From DAOUJH01 sp965248955 (GTDB lineage: Bacteria; Chloroflexota; Dehalococcoidia; Lucifugimonadales; QGNO01), in contig OZ252212.1 of assembly GCA_965248955.1 (NCBI GenBank), forward strand, positions 310,001 through 374,000: 64,000 bases of DNA, given 5' to 3'. Below, piece by piece: positions 48,661-57,608 of the stretch. Numbering within the stretch: the stretch's first letter is position 1; every line of letters starts with the position of its first letter. The position numbers and the translations under genes are program-made. The notes under the pieces were generated by a model. It was not told where the DNA came from. It saw nothing but the letters and a program-made list of their open reading frames with translations, and did not search any database.

Positions 48661-50994
48661 ATGGCTGCAATATCCCTAACAAGTGATGATTTGACTTCGG
48701 CCCTTCCCGACACGTCGTCACCTCGGACTCTACCAGGAATGCACTCAGCCGCTGAAATCATCCGCGACAGCTTCGGCATTCCCCACGTCAAGGCAGCATC
48801 AAGCTGGGACGCCTTCTTTGCCCAGGGCTTTGTGACCGCCCAGGACCGGCTTTGGCATATGGACCTGGACAAGCACAGAGCTTACGGTCGCTGGGCCGAA
48901 TTTGCCGGGTCTCCAGGCTTGGAGCAGGACTTGATGATGCGGCGCTTCCGGCTTGGAGAAAGCGCCCAGGCGGACTACAACGCAATCGATCAATCCACCC
49001 GCAGCATGTTGGAAGCCTACTCCTCAGGCGTAAACGCCTTTATCTCAACCACTACCGCTCTGCCCATAGAATACACCTTGATAGGAGCCGCTCCGGAACC
49101 GTGGCAGCCCTGTGATTCGCTGGCCGTCCTCAAACTACGCCACATATTCATGGGCACCTTTGAATCCAAGATATGGCGCGCCAAACTGGTCAACCACCTG
49201 GGGCCTGAGAAAGCCGCCGCCCTTCTGCCCGGCTATCAGAAAGGACAGCCTCTGATCCTACCTCCAGGAGCCGAATACCTGGGAGACCAGTCAAACGTAC
49301 TGGAGGAGCTGAGCAGAGCTGCGGATGCCGCCCAGTGGATTCAAGAACATGACGCCGGCAGCAACAACTGGGTCGTTTCCGGAAGCAGGACGGCATCTGG
49401 AAAGCCCCTCCTAGCAGGCGACCCTCACCGTGCCCTGGACACACCCAACGTCTACTACCAGAACCACATATCCTGTCCAGACTTCGACGTGATCGGCCTC
49501 TCCTTCCCCGGAGTGCCCGGCTTCCCCCACTTTGGCCACAACCGGCACGTTGCTTGGTGCGTTACACACACCGGCGCCGATTACCAGGACCTCTTCATCG
49601 AGCGGTTCAAAGAGGGCAGCCCAACCAAGTACGAGTTCAAAGGCCGCTGGCTGGACGCCGAAGTGCATAAAGAGACCATCCGGATTCGCGGCGCCGACCC
49701 CGTTGAAATCAACGTAACGGTGACGCACCACGGACCCGTCATAGCCGGTGACCCGTCCCAAGGCAACGCAATCTCCTTTTGCTACAGCGCCACCGCCGGG
49801 CCCAACAATGCCGCCAATGTTCTGCTCGGCATGCTCACCTCCAGATCCACAGACGAATTGCAGGAGGCCGTACGTCCCTGGGTAGACCCTTGCAACAACT
49901 TCCTATTCGCGGATGCCCACGGGAATATAGGGTACCGCACCCGCGGCCAGCTGCCCGTAAGGTCACCCGCCAATGCCTGGCTGCCCGTGCCCGGCTGGAC
50001 TGGAGAACACGAATGGACTGGCGTCGTCCCCTTCGAGGAGATGCCGCATCTCACAAATCCTGAGCAAGGCTATATCGTCACCGCCAATAACAAGGTAATC
50101 GATAGCTCCTACCCTCACTACATTGCCCTGGACTTCGCTCCCGGCTTCAGAGCCAGCCGCTTACAGGACAGGCTGCTCCTGATAGACAAAGCCACGGTGG
50201 ATGACATGGCCTCCGTTCACAGGGAAAAGACCTCTATTCCCGGACAGGCCTTCGCCAAGCTGCTGATAGACGTACCCACCCAGGATGAGCTGTCCTCCCA
50301 GGCCAAAGACATACTGATTGGATGGAACGGCGTGGTGCACAGGGAGGGCGCAGCCCCCACCATCTACAATGCCTTTCGCGATAGTCTAGTCAAACTGGTC
50401 TTGCAGCCTTACCTTGGCCCGCTGGCCGGGGAAGCCTTCGGCACCCTGGGCAGGGGCGGACCGGCGCATATTGGACGCCTCAAGTCCAGGTTCCACACCA
50501 TGATCAAAGAGGACGACCGTACCCTCCTCCCGCCGGGCGCCGGCTGGCAGTCGCTCATGAGCACGGCGCTTGCCCAGGCCGTGAAGCAGCTGGAGGAGAA
50601 GCTGGGGCCAGACGTAGAGGGATGGCGTTGGAGCAAGCTGCATGGCACCAAGCCCCGGCATCCGCTATCGGCGCTGTTCCCTGAATCCGCCCGCGTGCTC
50701 GATCCACCGTCATTTCCCATGGACGGCGACGCCGATACTCCCCTTGCCGCTTCCTATGCCATGGCGGAGCCGTTCACAGTCATGGGCATGTCCGTAGCAA
50801 GGTACGTCTTTGACCTGAGCTACTGGGACAACTCCGCATGGATAGTGCCCCTTGGCTCGTGCGGTCATCCGGGAAGTCCGCACTATGCAGACCAGGCCGC
50901 CATATGGGCCAATGTTGACCTGATCCCCATGCTCTACGACTGGACAAGGCTCGAGCAGCAGGCCGAATCCCGCCAGGAACTGAAGCCAGCATAA
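48661..50994 (+). CDS. Penicillin-acylase-family (Ntn) amidohydrolase
   Basis: A 777-residue N-terminal-nucleophile hydrolase precursor. The alpha-chain part contains SFGIPHVKAASSWDAFFAQGFVTAQDRLWHMDL. The autoproteolytic site is the Gly-Ser in DAGSNNWVVSGSRTASGKPLLAGDPH, making Ser234 the nucleophile of the beta chain. The beta-chain start is followed by the usual FPGVPGFPHFGHNRHVAW segment. No signal peptide is visible, so it may be cytoplasmic. Substrates in this family range from beta-lactams to acyl-homoserine lactones and cyclic lipopeptides; none can be chosen here. An aldolase gene follows after 19 bases. Confidence 0.93.
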   Translation: MAAISLTSDDLTSALPDTSSPRTLPGMHSAAEIIRDSFGIPHVKAASSWDAFFAQGFVTAQDRLWHMDLDKHRAYGRWAEFAGSPGLEQDLMMRRFRLGESAQADYNAIDQSTRSMLEAYSSGVNAFISTTTALPIEYTLIGAAPEPWQPCDSLAVLKLRHIFMGTFESKIWRAKLVNHLGPEKAAALLPGYQKGQPLILPPGAEYLGDQSNVLEELSRAADAAQWIQEHDAGSNNWVVSGSRTASGKPLLAGDPHRALDTPNVYYQNHISCPDFDVIGLSFPGVPGFPHFGHNRHVAWCVTHTGADYQDLFIERFKEGSPTKYEFKGRWLDAEVHKETIRIRGADPVEINVTVTHHGPVIAGDPSQGNAISFCYSATAGPNNAANVLLGMLTSRSTDELQEAVRPWVDPCNNFLFADAHGNIGYRTRGQLPVRSPANAWLPVPGWTGEHEWTGVVPFEEMPHLTNPEQGYIVTANNKVIDSSYPHYIALDFAPGFRASRLQDRLLLIDKATVDDMASVHREKTSIPGQAFAKLLIDVPTQDELSSQAKDILIGWNGVVHREGAAPTIYNAFRDSLVKLVLQPYLGPLAGEAFGTLGRGGPAHIGRLKSRFHTMIKEDDRTLLPPGAGWQSLMSTALAQAVKQLEEKLGPDVEGWRWSKLHGTKPRHPLSALFPESARVLDPPSFPMDGDADTPLAASYAMAEPFTVMGMSVARYVFDLSYWDNSAWIVPLGSCGHPGSPHYADQAAIWANVDLIPMLYDWTRLEQQAESRQELKPA

Positions 50995-51013
50995 CCCACC
51001 AAAGGAGTCTACT

Positions 51014-51793
51014 ATGCGTCCCAACAAGATCAAGGCCATGTGGCGAGAGGACAAACCCGCGGCGGCGGGATGGCTATCCACGGGCAACACCTACCTGGCC
51101 GAGGCCATGGCCCATGCCGGCTACGATGCCGTAATCATAGACATGCAGCACGGTATGGCCGTCACCACGGACAAGGCCGTTGCCTGCCTGCAGGCCATCT
51201 CCACCACCGATACCGTTCCCATGGTGCGCCTGCCCTGGAACGACCCCCAGGTCATACAGTTCGTTCTCGACGCCGGCGCATACGGCGTCATTGTCCCCCT
51301 AGTCAACACCTACGACGACGCCGTTGCCGCGGGACGCGCCTCTCGCTATCCCCCCATCGGCGACAGGAGCTTCGGCGCCAACCGCGCCCGCTTCTACGCC
51401 GGCGCGGACTACGCGGAGCACGCCAACGAAGAGATCATCGTCCTGGTCATGATCGAGACGCTGCAGGCGGTGGAGAATTTGGAGCAGATAGCGCAAGCGC
51501 CCGGCATAGACGGCTTCTACATCGGCCCGTCCGACCTAGCCGTCACCATGGGACTGTCCCCCGGACCGGACGCCTTCAAGCACCCCGACCACCTGGCGGC
51601 CTGTCAGCGCGTTCTGGACGTGGCAAACGCCACTGGCATGGTGCCCTGCCACCACGGTGTGGGTCCCGCCGACGCCGCCCGGCTCTTTGCCCAAGGGTTC
51701 AAGCTCTGCCAGATAGGCAGCGACATCCTCATGGTGACCAACGGCGCGGCCAACGCCCTGAAAACGCTGGCAGAAGAACGGGGGAGAGTGTAG
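51014..51793 (+). CDS. HpcH/HpaI-type aldolase
   Basis: A 259-residue class II (metal-dependent) aldolase of the HpcH/citrate-lyase-beta family, which cleaves 2-keto-3-deoxy acids to pyruvate plus an aldehyde. VIIDMQHGMAVT (His general base), GAYGVIVPLVNTYDDAVAAGRASRYPP and IETLQAVENLEQIAQAPGIDGFYIGPSDLAVTMG contain the metal-binding Glu and Asp. The ATG at 51014 follows AAAGGAG. It is co-directional with the acylase gene. The actual substrate is unknown. Confidence 0.92.
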   Translation: MRPNKIKAMWREDKPAAAGWLSTGNTYLAEAMAHAGYDAVIIDMQHGMAVTTDKAVACLQAISTTDTVPMVRLPWNDPQVIQFVLDAGAYGVIVPLVNTYDDAVAAGRASRYPPIGDRSFGANRARFYAGADYAEHANEEIIVLVMIETLQAVENLEQIAQAPGIDGFYIGPSDLAVTMGLSPGPDAFKHPDHLAACQRVLDVANATGMVPCHHGVGPADAARLFAQGFKLCQIGSDILMVTNGAANALKTLAEERGRV

Positions 51794-51821
51794 GAACAGC
51801 CTTACCCCCAGCGGCGCAGCC

Positions 51822-53165
51822 TCACACCCCCGCTCCCGCCAGCACCGGCGATGCGGCGCGCAGGCCGGCCACCGGGCAGCTTCCACAGGCCGAGGTCACG
51901 CATGAGGAGCAACCGCCCGCCGATGCTACAGGCAGCTCCCGTCCCGACCTCGTCTCCGCCCTTGTTTTATCTCCGAGGGTGAAGTCCATCTTCAGCTGCC
52001 GTGACTGCTCCGGCTTGTAGCCGTTGAACCCCACGAACGCCTTTGCCCTTTTAACCACTACCCCCATGGTCTGCAGGTCACGCCAGGTGTCTATACGGTG
52101 CTCTGCCCGATACTTCACTATCCGCTCCGCGGAAGTCGGCCCCACGCCGGGAACCCTGATGAGCTGCTTGTAATTGGCATGGTTCACGTCGACTATGTTC
52201 CCCCAGAGCTGGTCCAGCGCCACCTGCAGCTTGGGGTCCACGTCCATTGAAAGATGGCCTTTGGGATCAAAGGCGGGCTTCAACTCCTCCGCCGAGTAGC
52301 CGTATATCCTGCTCAGCCAGTCCGTCTGATAGAGGCGGTGGGCCCTCATCATGGGCGTGGCCGGATGCTCCTCCAGCGGAGTGTAGCGGGCGGGGCGGAA
52401 CGGCTGGTAGTAGACGCGCTTGAAGCCCCACTGGCCGTAGAGCTGTATCATCCGCTGGTAGATGTCCCAGTCCGATTCATCGGCGGCGCCAACCACCATC
52501 TGGGTAGCCTGACCTACCGCGCCGCCCTTGCCATCGTCCTTTATCAAGCGATGTATGGCAGACATCGGATCCAGTATGTGCGACTGGTAGTCCTTCATTG
52601 TGCTCAAGCGCTCCATGTGGGCATGGGAAGGCGTCTCTATGTTGATCGACAACCGCGTGCCCAGGCGGTAGGCCGCCTCCAGGTATTCCTCCGTGGCGCC
52701 CGGCATGACCTTGAGATGGATGTACCCCTTGAACTTGTAGCGGTTGCGCACAGCGTCCACCACGTCTATCAGCTTGCTCATAGTCTTGTCAGGGCTGCCC
52801 GATATGCCGGAGCTGAGGAATAGGCCGTCCACGGTATGTCTGCCGTGCATCTCCATGAACAGCTTGGCCAACTCATCTACTTTGAACCCGTACCGCCTGC
52901 GGGGCACCCAGGTGCTGTTGGGGCAGTAGAAGCAGTCGTATTTGCAGACGTCGGTGAACATGACCCGCATCAGGGAGATAGTCTTGCCGTTGGGCATGAT
53001 CGCCTTGTAGACTCCCGCCGGCACGTCGCGGTTTCTGGACTGGGAGTAGGCGTTCCCAGGCATGTTGAAGCGACGCGCCGCATCCTCTGATAGCACATCG
53101 TCCCCTGCCATCCCTCCCAGCAGCCGCAGCTTGTCATAGGCGTCCGGTGCGGTTCTAACCAGCAT
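51822..53165 (-). CDS. Radical SAM protein of the putative DNA modification/repair group
   Basis: A 447-residue radical SAM enzyme. The cluster motif CKYDCFYC (C74, C78, C81) is a CxxxCxxC triad. Other landmarks are FLSSGISGSPDKTMSKLIDVV, MVVGAADESDWDIY and FKRVYYQPFRPARYTPLEEHP. A C-terminal helix-hairpin-helix (RVPGVGPTSAERIVKYR) suggests nucleic-acid contact. The group is usually encoded beside a uracil-DNA-glycosylase-like gene, which is absent here. ATG 53165 with GGAGG 5 bases upstream is the clear start; the longer frame to 53348 is not used. The tail is unusual, with a cysteine cluster GGCSSCVTSACGSC. Confidence 0.9.
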   Translation of the reverse strand: MLVRTAPDAYDKLRLLGGMAGDDVLSEDAARRFNMPGNAYSQSRNRDVPAGVYKAIMPNGKTISLMRVMFTDVCKYDCFYCPNSTWVPRRRYGFKVDELAKLFMEMHGRHTVDGLFLSSGISGSPDKTMSKLIDVVDAVRNRYKFKGYIHLKVMPGATEEYLEAAYRLGTRLSINIETPSHAHMERLSTMKDYQSHILDPMSAIHRLIKDDGKGGAVGQATQMVVGAADESDWDIYQRMIQLYGQWGFKRVYYQPFRPARYTPLEEHPATPMMRAHRLYQTDWLSRIYGYSAEELKPAFDPKGHLSMDVDPKLQVALDQLWGNIVDVNHANYKQLIRVPGVGPTSAERIVKYRAEHRIDTWRDLQTMGVVVKRAKAFVGFNGYKPEQSRQLKMDFTLGDKTRAETRSGRELPVASAGGCSSCVTSACGSCPVAGLRAASPVLAGAGV

Positions 53166-53718
53166 GGTGGCCTCCTTGAAAAGAACTGGTGTTCTATTTG
53201 ATGGCGTTAGGTATAGCTCTGTCAAGGGGTCTTTGGCGTGCCACAAGGCTTTTACTTTGTAGGGGGGTCTGGGTGATGGTTGACCACTTGACATAAGTCG
53301 TTGTTGGGGTGTTCTGAAAACGGTTGTCAGGCGTGAGATGGCGTGCAACGGTGGAGTTTGTGTTGTGCCTGAGAAGGGGAATTGTTTCAGACGTTATGTC
53401 AAGTAGCAAGGCTAGAAACGGGCCAAATTTCTGGAAATACGCGAAAACAATTCCAAAAACCGTAAAGGTGTGACGGGGAAGGAGGCGGACAGGAGGTAGT
53501 TTTGCGGTAGTGTTCATGAATAGAGGATAAGGGTAGAGTGCAGGCGTGGGGAAGTGGGGAATGTCTGAGCATCACGCTGAGATCCCAGAAGATGGCGCAA
53601 GCAATCAGCGGGCTTGTAGAGAGGCTGTTACCCCGACACTGATGTGCAAATGACAACAGCAGTAAAGCTGGTGCAATGAGCTATATGGTCTAACATAAAG
53701 CAAAAAGAGGATTTGAAG
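53166..53718. repeat. Long spacer with copy 3 of the GAAACAATTCC repeat in inverted arrangement
   Basis: No gene. About 53364-53455 (minus strand) carries GGAATTGTTTTCGCGTATTTCC at one end and TTGACATAACGTCTGAAACA then ATTCCCC at the other, the third copy of the family seen at 35463 and 38498. A second, facing CTTGACATAA...CTGAAAACGG segment begins at 53288, so two half-elements point toward each other. The region upstream of the radical SAM gene holds its ribosome-binding site. The rest shows nothing recognisable. Confidence 0.6.
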
Positions 53719-54258
53719 ATGAAACCCATCGAAACGATTGTTTTCAACTACCAACGAACCCATGAGCGCGCTATAGGTGTGGTCGACGAGTTATCCGACG
53801 ACCATCTTAAGCGGCGTCCCAACCTGACGGCGCCATCGATTGGCTTCCATATCTGGCACATGGCGCGGTGGGCTGATGACCTCATCGAGACTATCAAGGA
53901 ACCGGGAAGCCAGATATGGCAAAGAGAAGGACTTGCTCAAATCTGGGGCCTGATTCCGAGCAATTTAGGCCAAGCGGAGACGGGCGGAGGTATGAGCGAT
54001 GATATGTCCGCGAACTTGGGGTTGCCTCCAAAAGGTGAGATATTGGACTACGTTCGAAGGGCATTCTCGGCGGCAAATGACGCCGTGTCATCTATTAGCG
54101 AAAGCTCTTTCTACAGGCCTCGTTATTCAAGAGGCCACGGAGAAGAGCAGCCCATTGGCGACATAGTGGTAAGTGCAATCACTCATGACAACCGCCACCT
54201 GGGAATGATGGAAGCCCTTAGAGGTTTGCTGGATATGCCAGGCACAGCGACTAGGTGA
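53719..54258 (+). CDS. DinB-superfamily protein
   Basis: A 179-residue four-helix-bundle protein. Early helices contain NYQRTHERAIGVVDELSDDHLKRRP and IGFHIWHMARWADDLIETI (the first metal-binding His region). The last helix contains ITHDNRHLGMMEALRGLL, giving the expected His triad. DinB proteins are metal-dependent thiol transferases or of unknown role. I chose ATG 53719 with AAGAGG about 8 bases upstream. It stands alone between the radical SAM gene and the convergent small-protein genes. Confidence 0.85.
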   Translation: MKPIETIVFNYQRTHERAIGVVDELSDDHLKRRPNLTAPSIGFHIWHMARWADDLIETIKEPGSQIWQREGLAQIWGLIPSNLGQAETGGGMSDDMSANLGLPPKGEILDYVRRAFSAANDAVSSISESSFYRPRYSRGHGEEQPIGDIVVSAITHDNRHLGMMEALRGLLDMPGTATR

Positions 54259-54267
54259 CTCTGGAAG

Positions 54268-54627
54268 CTACGCCGCTTCCACGTCGGTGAGGTCGGCCAG
54301 GAGCAGGTACGGTTCGCCCCACTGGCTGGCGTCGTCCAGGCTCCATTCGCCGTCGTGGCCGGCCGGCATCAGCCGCAGGCCATAGTCGCCGCCGTGCACC
54401 AGAAAAGAGAACCCTGAGCCTGAATCGCCTACCTTGGCGCAGAACGTCTCAGAGGCGGAGCCATCCTCATCGCTGCACCAACCGGTGACCAGGCACCAGC
54501 CGTAGGAACCGTCCAGCCGCTCCACCCTAACGCGGGACACCGGCCACGGCTCTTCCAAGGCTTCAAAGACCTGCTGGGGATGGTAGTCGCAGTTCGGGCT
54601 GGGTTCCACTTCCACGGTTATAATCAT
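54268..54627 (-). CDS. Hypothetical protein, 119 residues
   Basis: Its ATG at 54627 directly follows the stop of the 74-residue gene upstream, so translation is coupled. The protein is acidic and rich in Trp and Gly (WCLVTGWCSDEDGSASETF, GEWSLDDASQWGEPYLLLADLTD), probably a small cytosolic beta-sheet protein. No signal peptide, no known motif. It is the third gene of a minus-strand set after the amidase. Confidence 0.6.
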   Translation of the reverse strand: MIITVEVEPSPNCDYHPQQVFEALEEPWPVSRVRVERLDGSYGWCLVTGWCSDEDGSASETFCAKVGDSGSGFSFLVHGGDYGLRLMPAGHDGEWSLDDASQWGEPYLLLADLTDVEAA

Positions 54628-54852
54628 CTAGCCTGCCAGCACCGCCTTGAGCCGAGAATCAAGCGTGGGCAACCAGTGTTCAAGAGAAGTGGTCAGTGGA
54701 ACCGTGATCTCAATCATGCCCGCTTCGCCTTTCCTGACGGAGCCAGGGTCCTCCTTGGTGAGGTCAACTCTTATACTCTCACGGTCGATTCCGTAGCCGT
54801 CGGTGACTTCAAAGATAAGGCCCATGTCGGACATGGAAATGATGTCTTCCAT
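54628..54852 (-). CDS. Hypothetical protein, 74 residues
   Basis: Starts at ATG 54852, 7 bases after the amidase stop, and ends immediately before the next ATG. It encodes MEDIISMSDMGLIFEVTDGYG, then IRVDLTKEDPGSVRKGEAGMIEI and LTTSLEHWLPTLDSRLKAVLAG. It shows no motif I recognise. A longer frame to 54981 would overlap the amidase and is unlikely. It is probably an operon partner of the 119-residue protein. Confidence 0.55.
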   Translation of the reverse strand: MEDIISMSDMGLIFEVTDGYGIDRESIRVDLTKEDPGSVRKGEAGMIEITVPLTTSLEHWLPTLDSRLKAVLAG

Positions 54853-54859
54853 AACAGGC

Positions 54860-56284
54860 TCAGGAGACGGGAGGCCTGAACCCCGCCCAGGGCCGCGCCT
54901 GTTCAAAGGCGGCGGAAGCCTGCAGGACCGTTGCTTCGTCGCCTTTATGGCCAATGATCTGCAAGCCCACCGGCATACCATCGCTATTGAAGCCGCAGGG
55001 AACGCTGGATGCGGTGTGTCCGCTCATGTTTATGGGGAACGTCAATGGCGTGAAGCCCCAGAATGCGCCCACTTCCCTGCCGTCGATGACAGTGGGTCGC
55101 TCCTCCACGGGAAAGGCCGCCGTGGCCAGGGTAGGCGTAAGCAGCAGGTCGTATCGAGTCACTATGTTGTCCATTTGGTAGCGGTGCCATTCCAGGCCGT
55201 GGAGAGCCGAAGCGAGCCTGGAAGCGGGCCATGTCACCGCCTCTTCCAGCATCTCCCTGAGTTGGCTGGTGTACTCATCACCGCGGGTCTCCAGCAGCTC
55301 AGTATTCACAGCGGCGTAGTCCGAAAGCCAGATGATCATGAATATGTTGCGCAGATTATCATGGTCTACGGGGACGTCCGCCTGCTCCACGGTGGCGCCA
55401 AGGTCTTCGAAGACATGGGCAGCCTCTTCAGTGATGCGGCGCACTTCCGGATCTACCGCCAACGATCCCATATCAGGGCTCCAGCCTATTCTCAGGCCGG
55501 CAACACCCTTGTCCAGATTAGCCGAAAAGTCCGGCGGGTCTTCCTGAAGGGCAATGGCATCCTCCGGATCAGGGCCGGCCATAACCTGGAGCAGTAGAGC
55601 CGTATCCCGCACGGTGCGGGTCATGGGACCGTTCTGGGAGAACTGGCCCCATCCGCCGGGGCCCTTGTAGGGCCTGGCCACCCTACCCTGCGTGGGCTTG
55701 ATGCCAAAGGTACCGCAGAGACTGGACGGAATGCGGATGGAGCCTCCGCCGTCGCTGCCCTGGGCCAGGGGGTGCAGACCGGCGGCAAGGCCAGCGCCAG
55801 CGCCTCCGCTGGAACCTCCCGGCGTACGCTTGGTATCCCAGGGGTTGCGGCACGGCTCGCCCAGCCTGTTCTCGGTGGTGGCGGAAGCGCCGAACTCAGG
55901 AGTATTGGTCTTTCCAAGAACAATGGCTCCCGCTTCTTTGATGCGTCTGACCACCGGCTCGTCGGTCTGCGGTACAAAGTCTTTGAACAACAAGGAACCC
56001 CTGGTTGTGCGCACTCCCTTGGTTAAGTTGAGGTCCTTGATAGATATGGGGATGCCGTGGAGTGGGCCCAGCGGCTGGCCGGATTGAATGGAAGTCTCCG
56101 CCTGGCGAGCGTCTCGCAGCGCTTCGTCGGCGGTGACGGTGAGATAGGCGTTAAGGTTATGGTCCAACGCCTCTATACGTCGCAGATAAAGCTCGGTCAG
56201 CTCCAGAGGCGAGACCTGCTTGGACGCCATCATGTCGCGCAGCTTCCAAGCCGGGGTAAAGGCTAGCTCTTGATCAGTAGTCAT
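54860..56284 (-). CDS. Amidase (amidase-signature family)
   Basis: A 474-residue serine amidase related to GatA and fatty-acid or aryl amidases. The catalytic triad region is complete: Lys83 in HGIPISIKDLN, the Ser pair in TPGGSSGGAGAG (158/159), and Ser182 in GSDGGGSIRIP. ATG 56284 has GGGAGG 5 bases upstream; the longer frame to 56341 lacks support. Since no gatB/gatC is adjacent, it is more likely a catabolic amidase than part of the tRNA amidotransferase. Two small unknown genes follow in the same direction. Confidence 0.92.
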   Translation of the reverse strand: MTTDQELAFTPAWKLRDMMASKQVSPLELTELYLRRIEALDHNLNAYLTVTADEALRDARQAETSIQSGQPLGPLHGIPISIKDLNLTKGVRTTRGSLLFKDFVPQTDEPVVRRIKEAGAIVLGKTNTPEFGASATTENRLGEPCRNPWDTKRTPGGSSGGAGAGLAAGLHPLAQGSDGGGSIRIPSSLCGTFGIKPTQGRVARPYKGPGGWGQFSQNGPMTRTVRDTALLLQVMAGPDPEDAIALQEDPPDFSANLDKGVAGLRIGWSPDMGSLAVDPEVRRITEEAAHVFEDLGATVEQADVPVDHDNLRNIFMIIWLSDYAAVNTELLETRGDEYTSQLREMLEEAVTWPASRLASALHGLEWHRYQMDNIVTRYDLLLTPTLATAAFPVEERPTVIDGREVGAFWGFTPLTFPINMSGHTASSVPCGFNSDGMPVGLQIIGHKGDEATVLQASAAFEQARPWAGFRPPVS

Positions 56285-56399
56285 ACGTGCCTCCCTATCT
56301 ATTGGCAGCACTAGTCTAGTTTCTTGAAAGCGCCGCTGCAACAGTTGGATAACGGGTAGTTAGGGATTATCATTGCCTGGTACTCATACGGAGGGATAG

Positions 56400-57485
56400 A
56401 TGCTGAAGAGATTTGCCATACCAGAAGAGGACATGCTATTGGTGGAGGAAGCCGACCTTCACCGGACGGTAAGCGCCATCTTTCAAAAATTGAACGTGCC
56501 TCACGCCGATGCCGAGGTTGGGGCAAGCGTGCTGGTCTCCGCCGACCTAAGGGGCATAGATAGCCACGGAGTATCTAATCAGCTGCGCAAATACGTAGCA
56601 GACTACAACGGCGGGCTCCTAAATCCACAGCCCAACGTAAGAATAGTGAGGGAGACGCCGGCCACGGCCAACATAGACTCCGACGGAGGACTGGGAATCA
56701 TCACAACGCCCGCCGCCATGGAGGTCGCCATCCGAAAGGCGGAAAGCACGGGGATAGGAATGGTCACGGTGCACAACGGCAAGCACCTGGGCATGGCTTC
56801 TTATCATGCTATGATGGCGCTGGGACACGACATGATAGGCGTGTGCATGACGAGCACCCGTCCATCCGTACTGCCAACGTTTGGCCGGGAGCCGCGCCTG
56901 GGCACCAATCCCATTGCCGTAGCGGCGCCAGCGAAGAGCGAACCTCCGTTTGTGCTGGACATTGCTACCAGCGCTGTTGCGTCCAACAAGTTCGACCTGG
57001 CAAGGAGACTGGAGATCGACGTAGAGGGCGGCTGGCTTTCCGACGAGAACGGAACCCCCCTCATGACTCCAACGCCCCTCCCCGACGTGTACTACGGGCT
57101 GCCGTTGGGCGCTACCAGAGAGTTGGGGTCGCACAAGGGATACGGTCTGGGCGCGGTGGTGGACATCCTATGCGGCATCCTCTCAGGGAACGGCTCCGGC
57201 ATGACGGCGGGAGTCATAGGAAACTATTCCCACATGGTGGCGGCCTACCGCATAGACGCTTTCGCTCCTGTTGACCAGTTCAAGGAGATGATGGATGAAC
57301 TGCTGCGAACGTTGAGGGAGACGCCTGCCGCTCCAGGCCACGACCGCGTACTTTACCCGGGACTTCCCGAGTTTGAGGTGGAACAAGAACGCAAGGCCAA
57401 TGGCATCCCGCTGCACCGCGAGGTAGTAGATTGGTTCAGAGATATCTGCGGGGAACTGGACGTACCTTTCTTGCAGGCTGGGTAA
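56400..57485 (+). CDS. Malate/L-lactate/ureidoglycolate dehydrogenase family oxidoreductase
   Basis: A 361-residue Ldh_2-family enzyme (an NAD(P)-dependent 2-hydroxyacid or imine dehydrogenase distinct from the Rossmann type). The signatures are VSADLRGIDSHGVSN (catalytic His), NGKHLGMASYHAMMAL and GREPRLGTNPIAVAAP, followed by ATSAVASNK and GSHKGYGLGAVVDILCG. The substrate could be malate, sulfolactate or ureidoglycolate. It is divergent from the amidase and leads a plus-strand run with a MaoC-like gene and two CoA-transferases, which suggests an organic-acid pathway. Confidence 0.92.
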   Translation: MLKRFAIPEEDMLLVEEADLHRTVSAIFQKLNVPHADAEVGASVLVSADLRGIDSHGVSNQLRKYVADYNGGLLNPQPNVRIVRETPATANIDSDGGLGIITTPAAMEVAIRKAESTGIGMVTVHNGKHLGMASYHAMMALGHDMIGVCMTSTRPSVLPTFGREPRLGTNPIAVAAPAKSEPPFVLDIATSAVASNKFDLARRLEIDVEGGWLSDENGTPLMTPTPLPDVYYGLPLGATRELGSHKGYGLGAVVDILCGILSGNGSGMTAGVIGNYSHMVAAYRIDAFAPVDQFKEMMDELLRTLRETPAAPGHDRVLYPGLPEFEVEQERKANGIPLHREVVDWFRDICGELDVPFLQAG

Positions 57486-57608
57486 GTGGGACGGACATGC
57501 AACGGGGCTATTGACGAAACACGTTTTCTGAGATATACCCTAATCGATGTTGCGCCGCAGTATGCACCGGCGCCCAGTACAGTTGCATCTCAGCTTGAAG
57601 GAGGCAAG

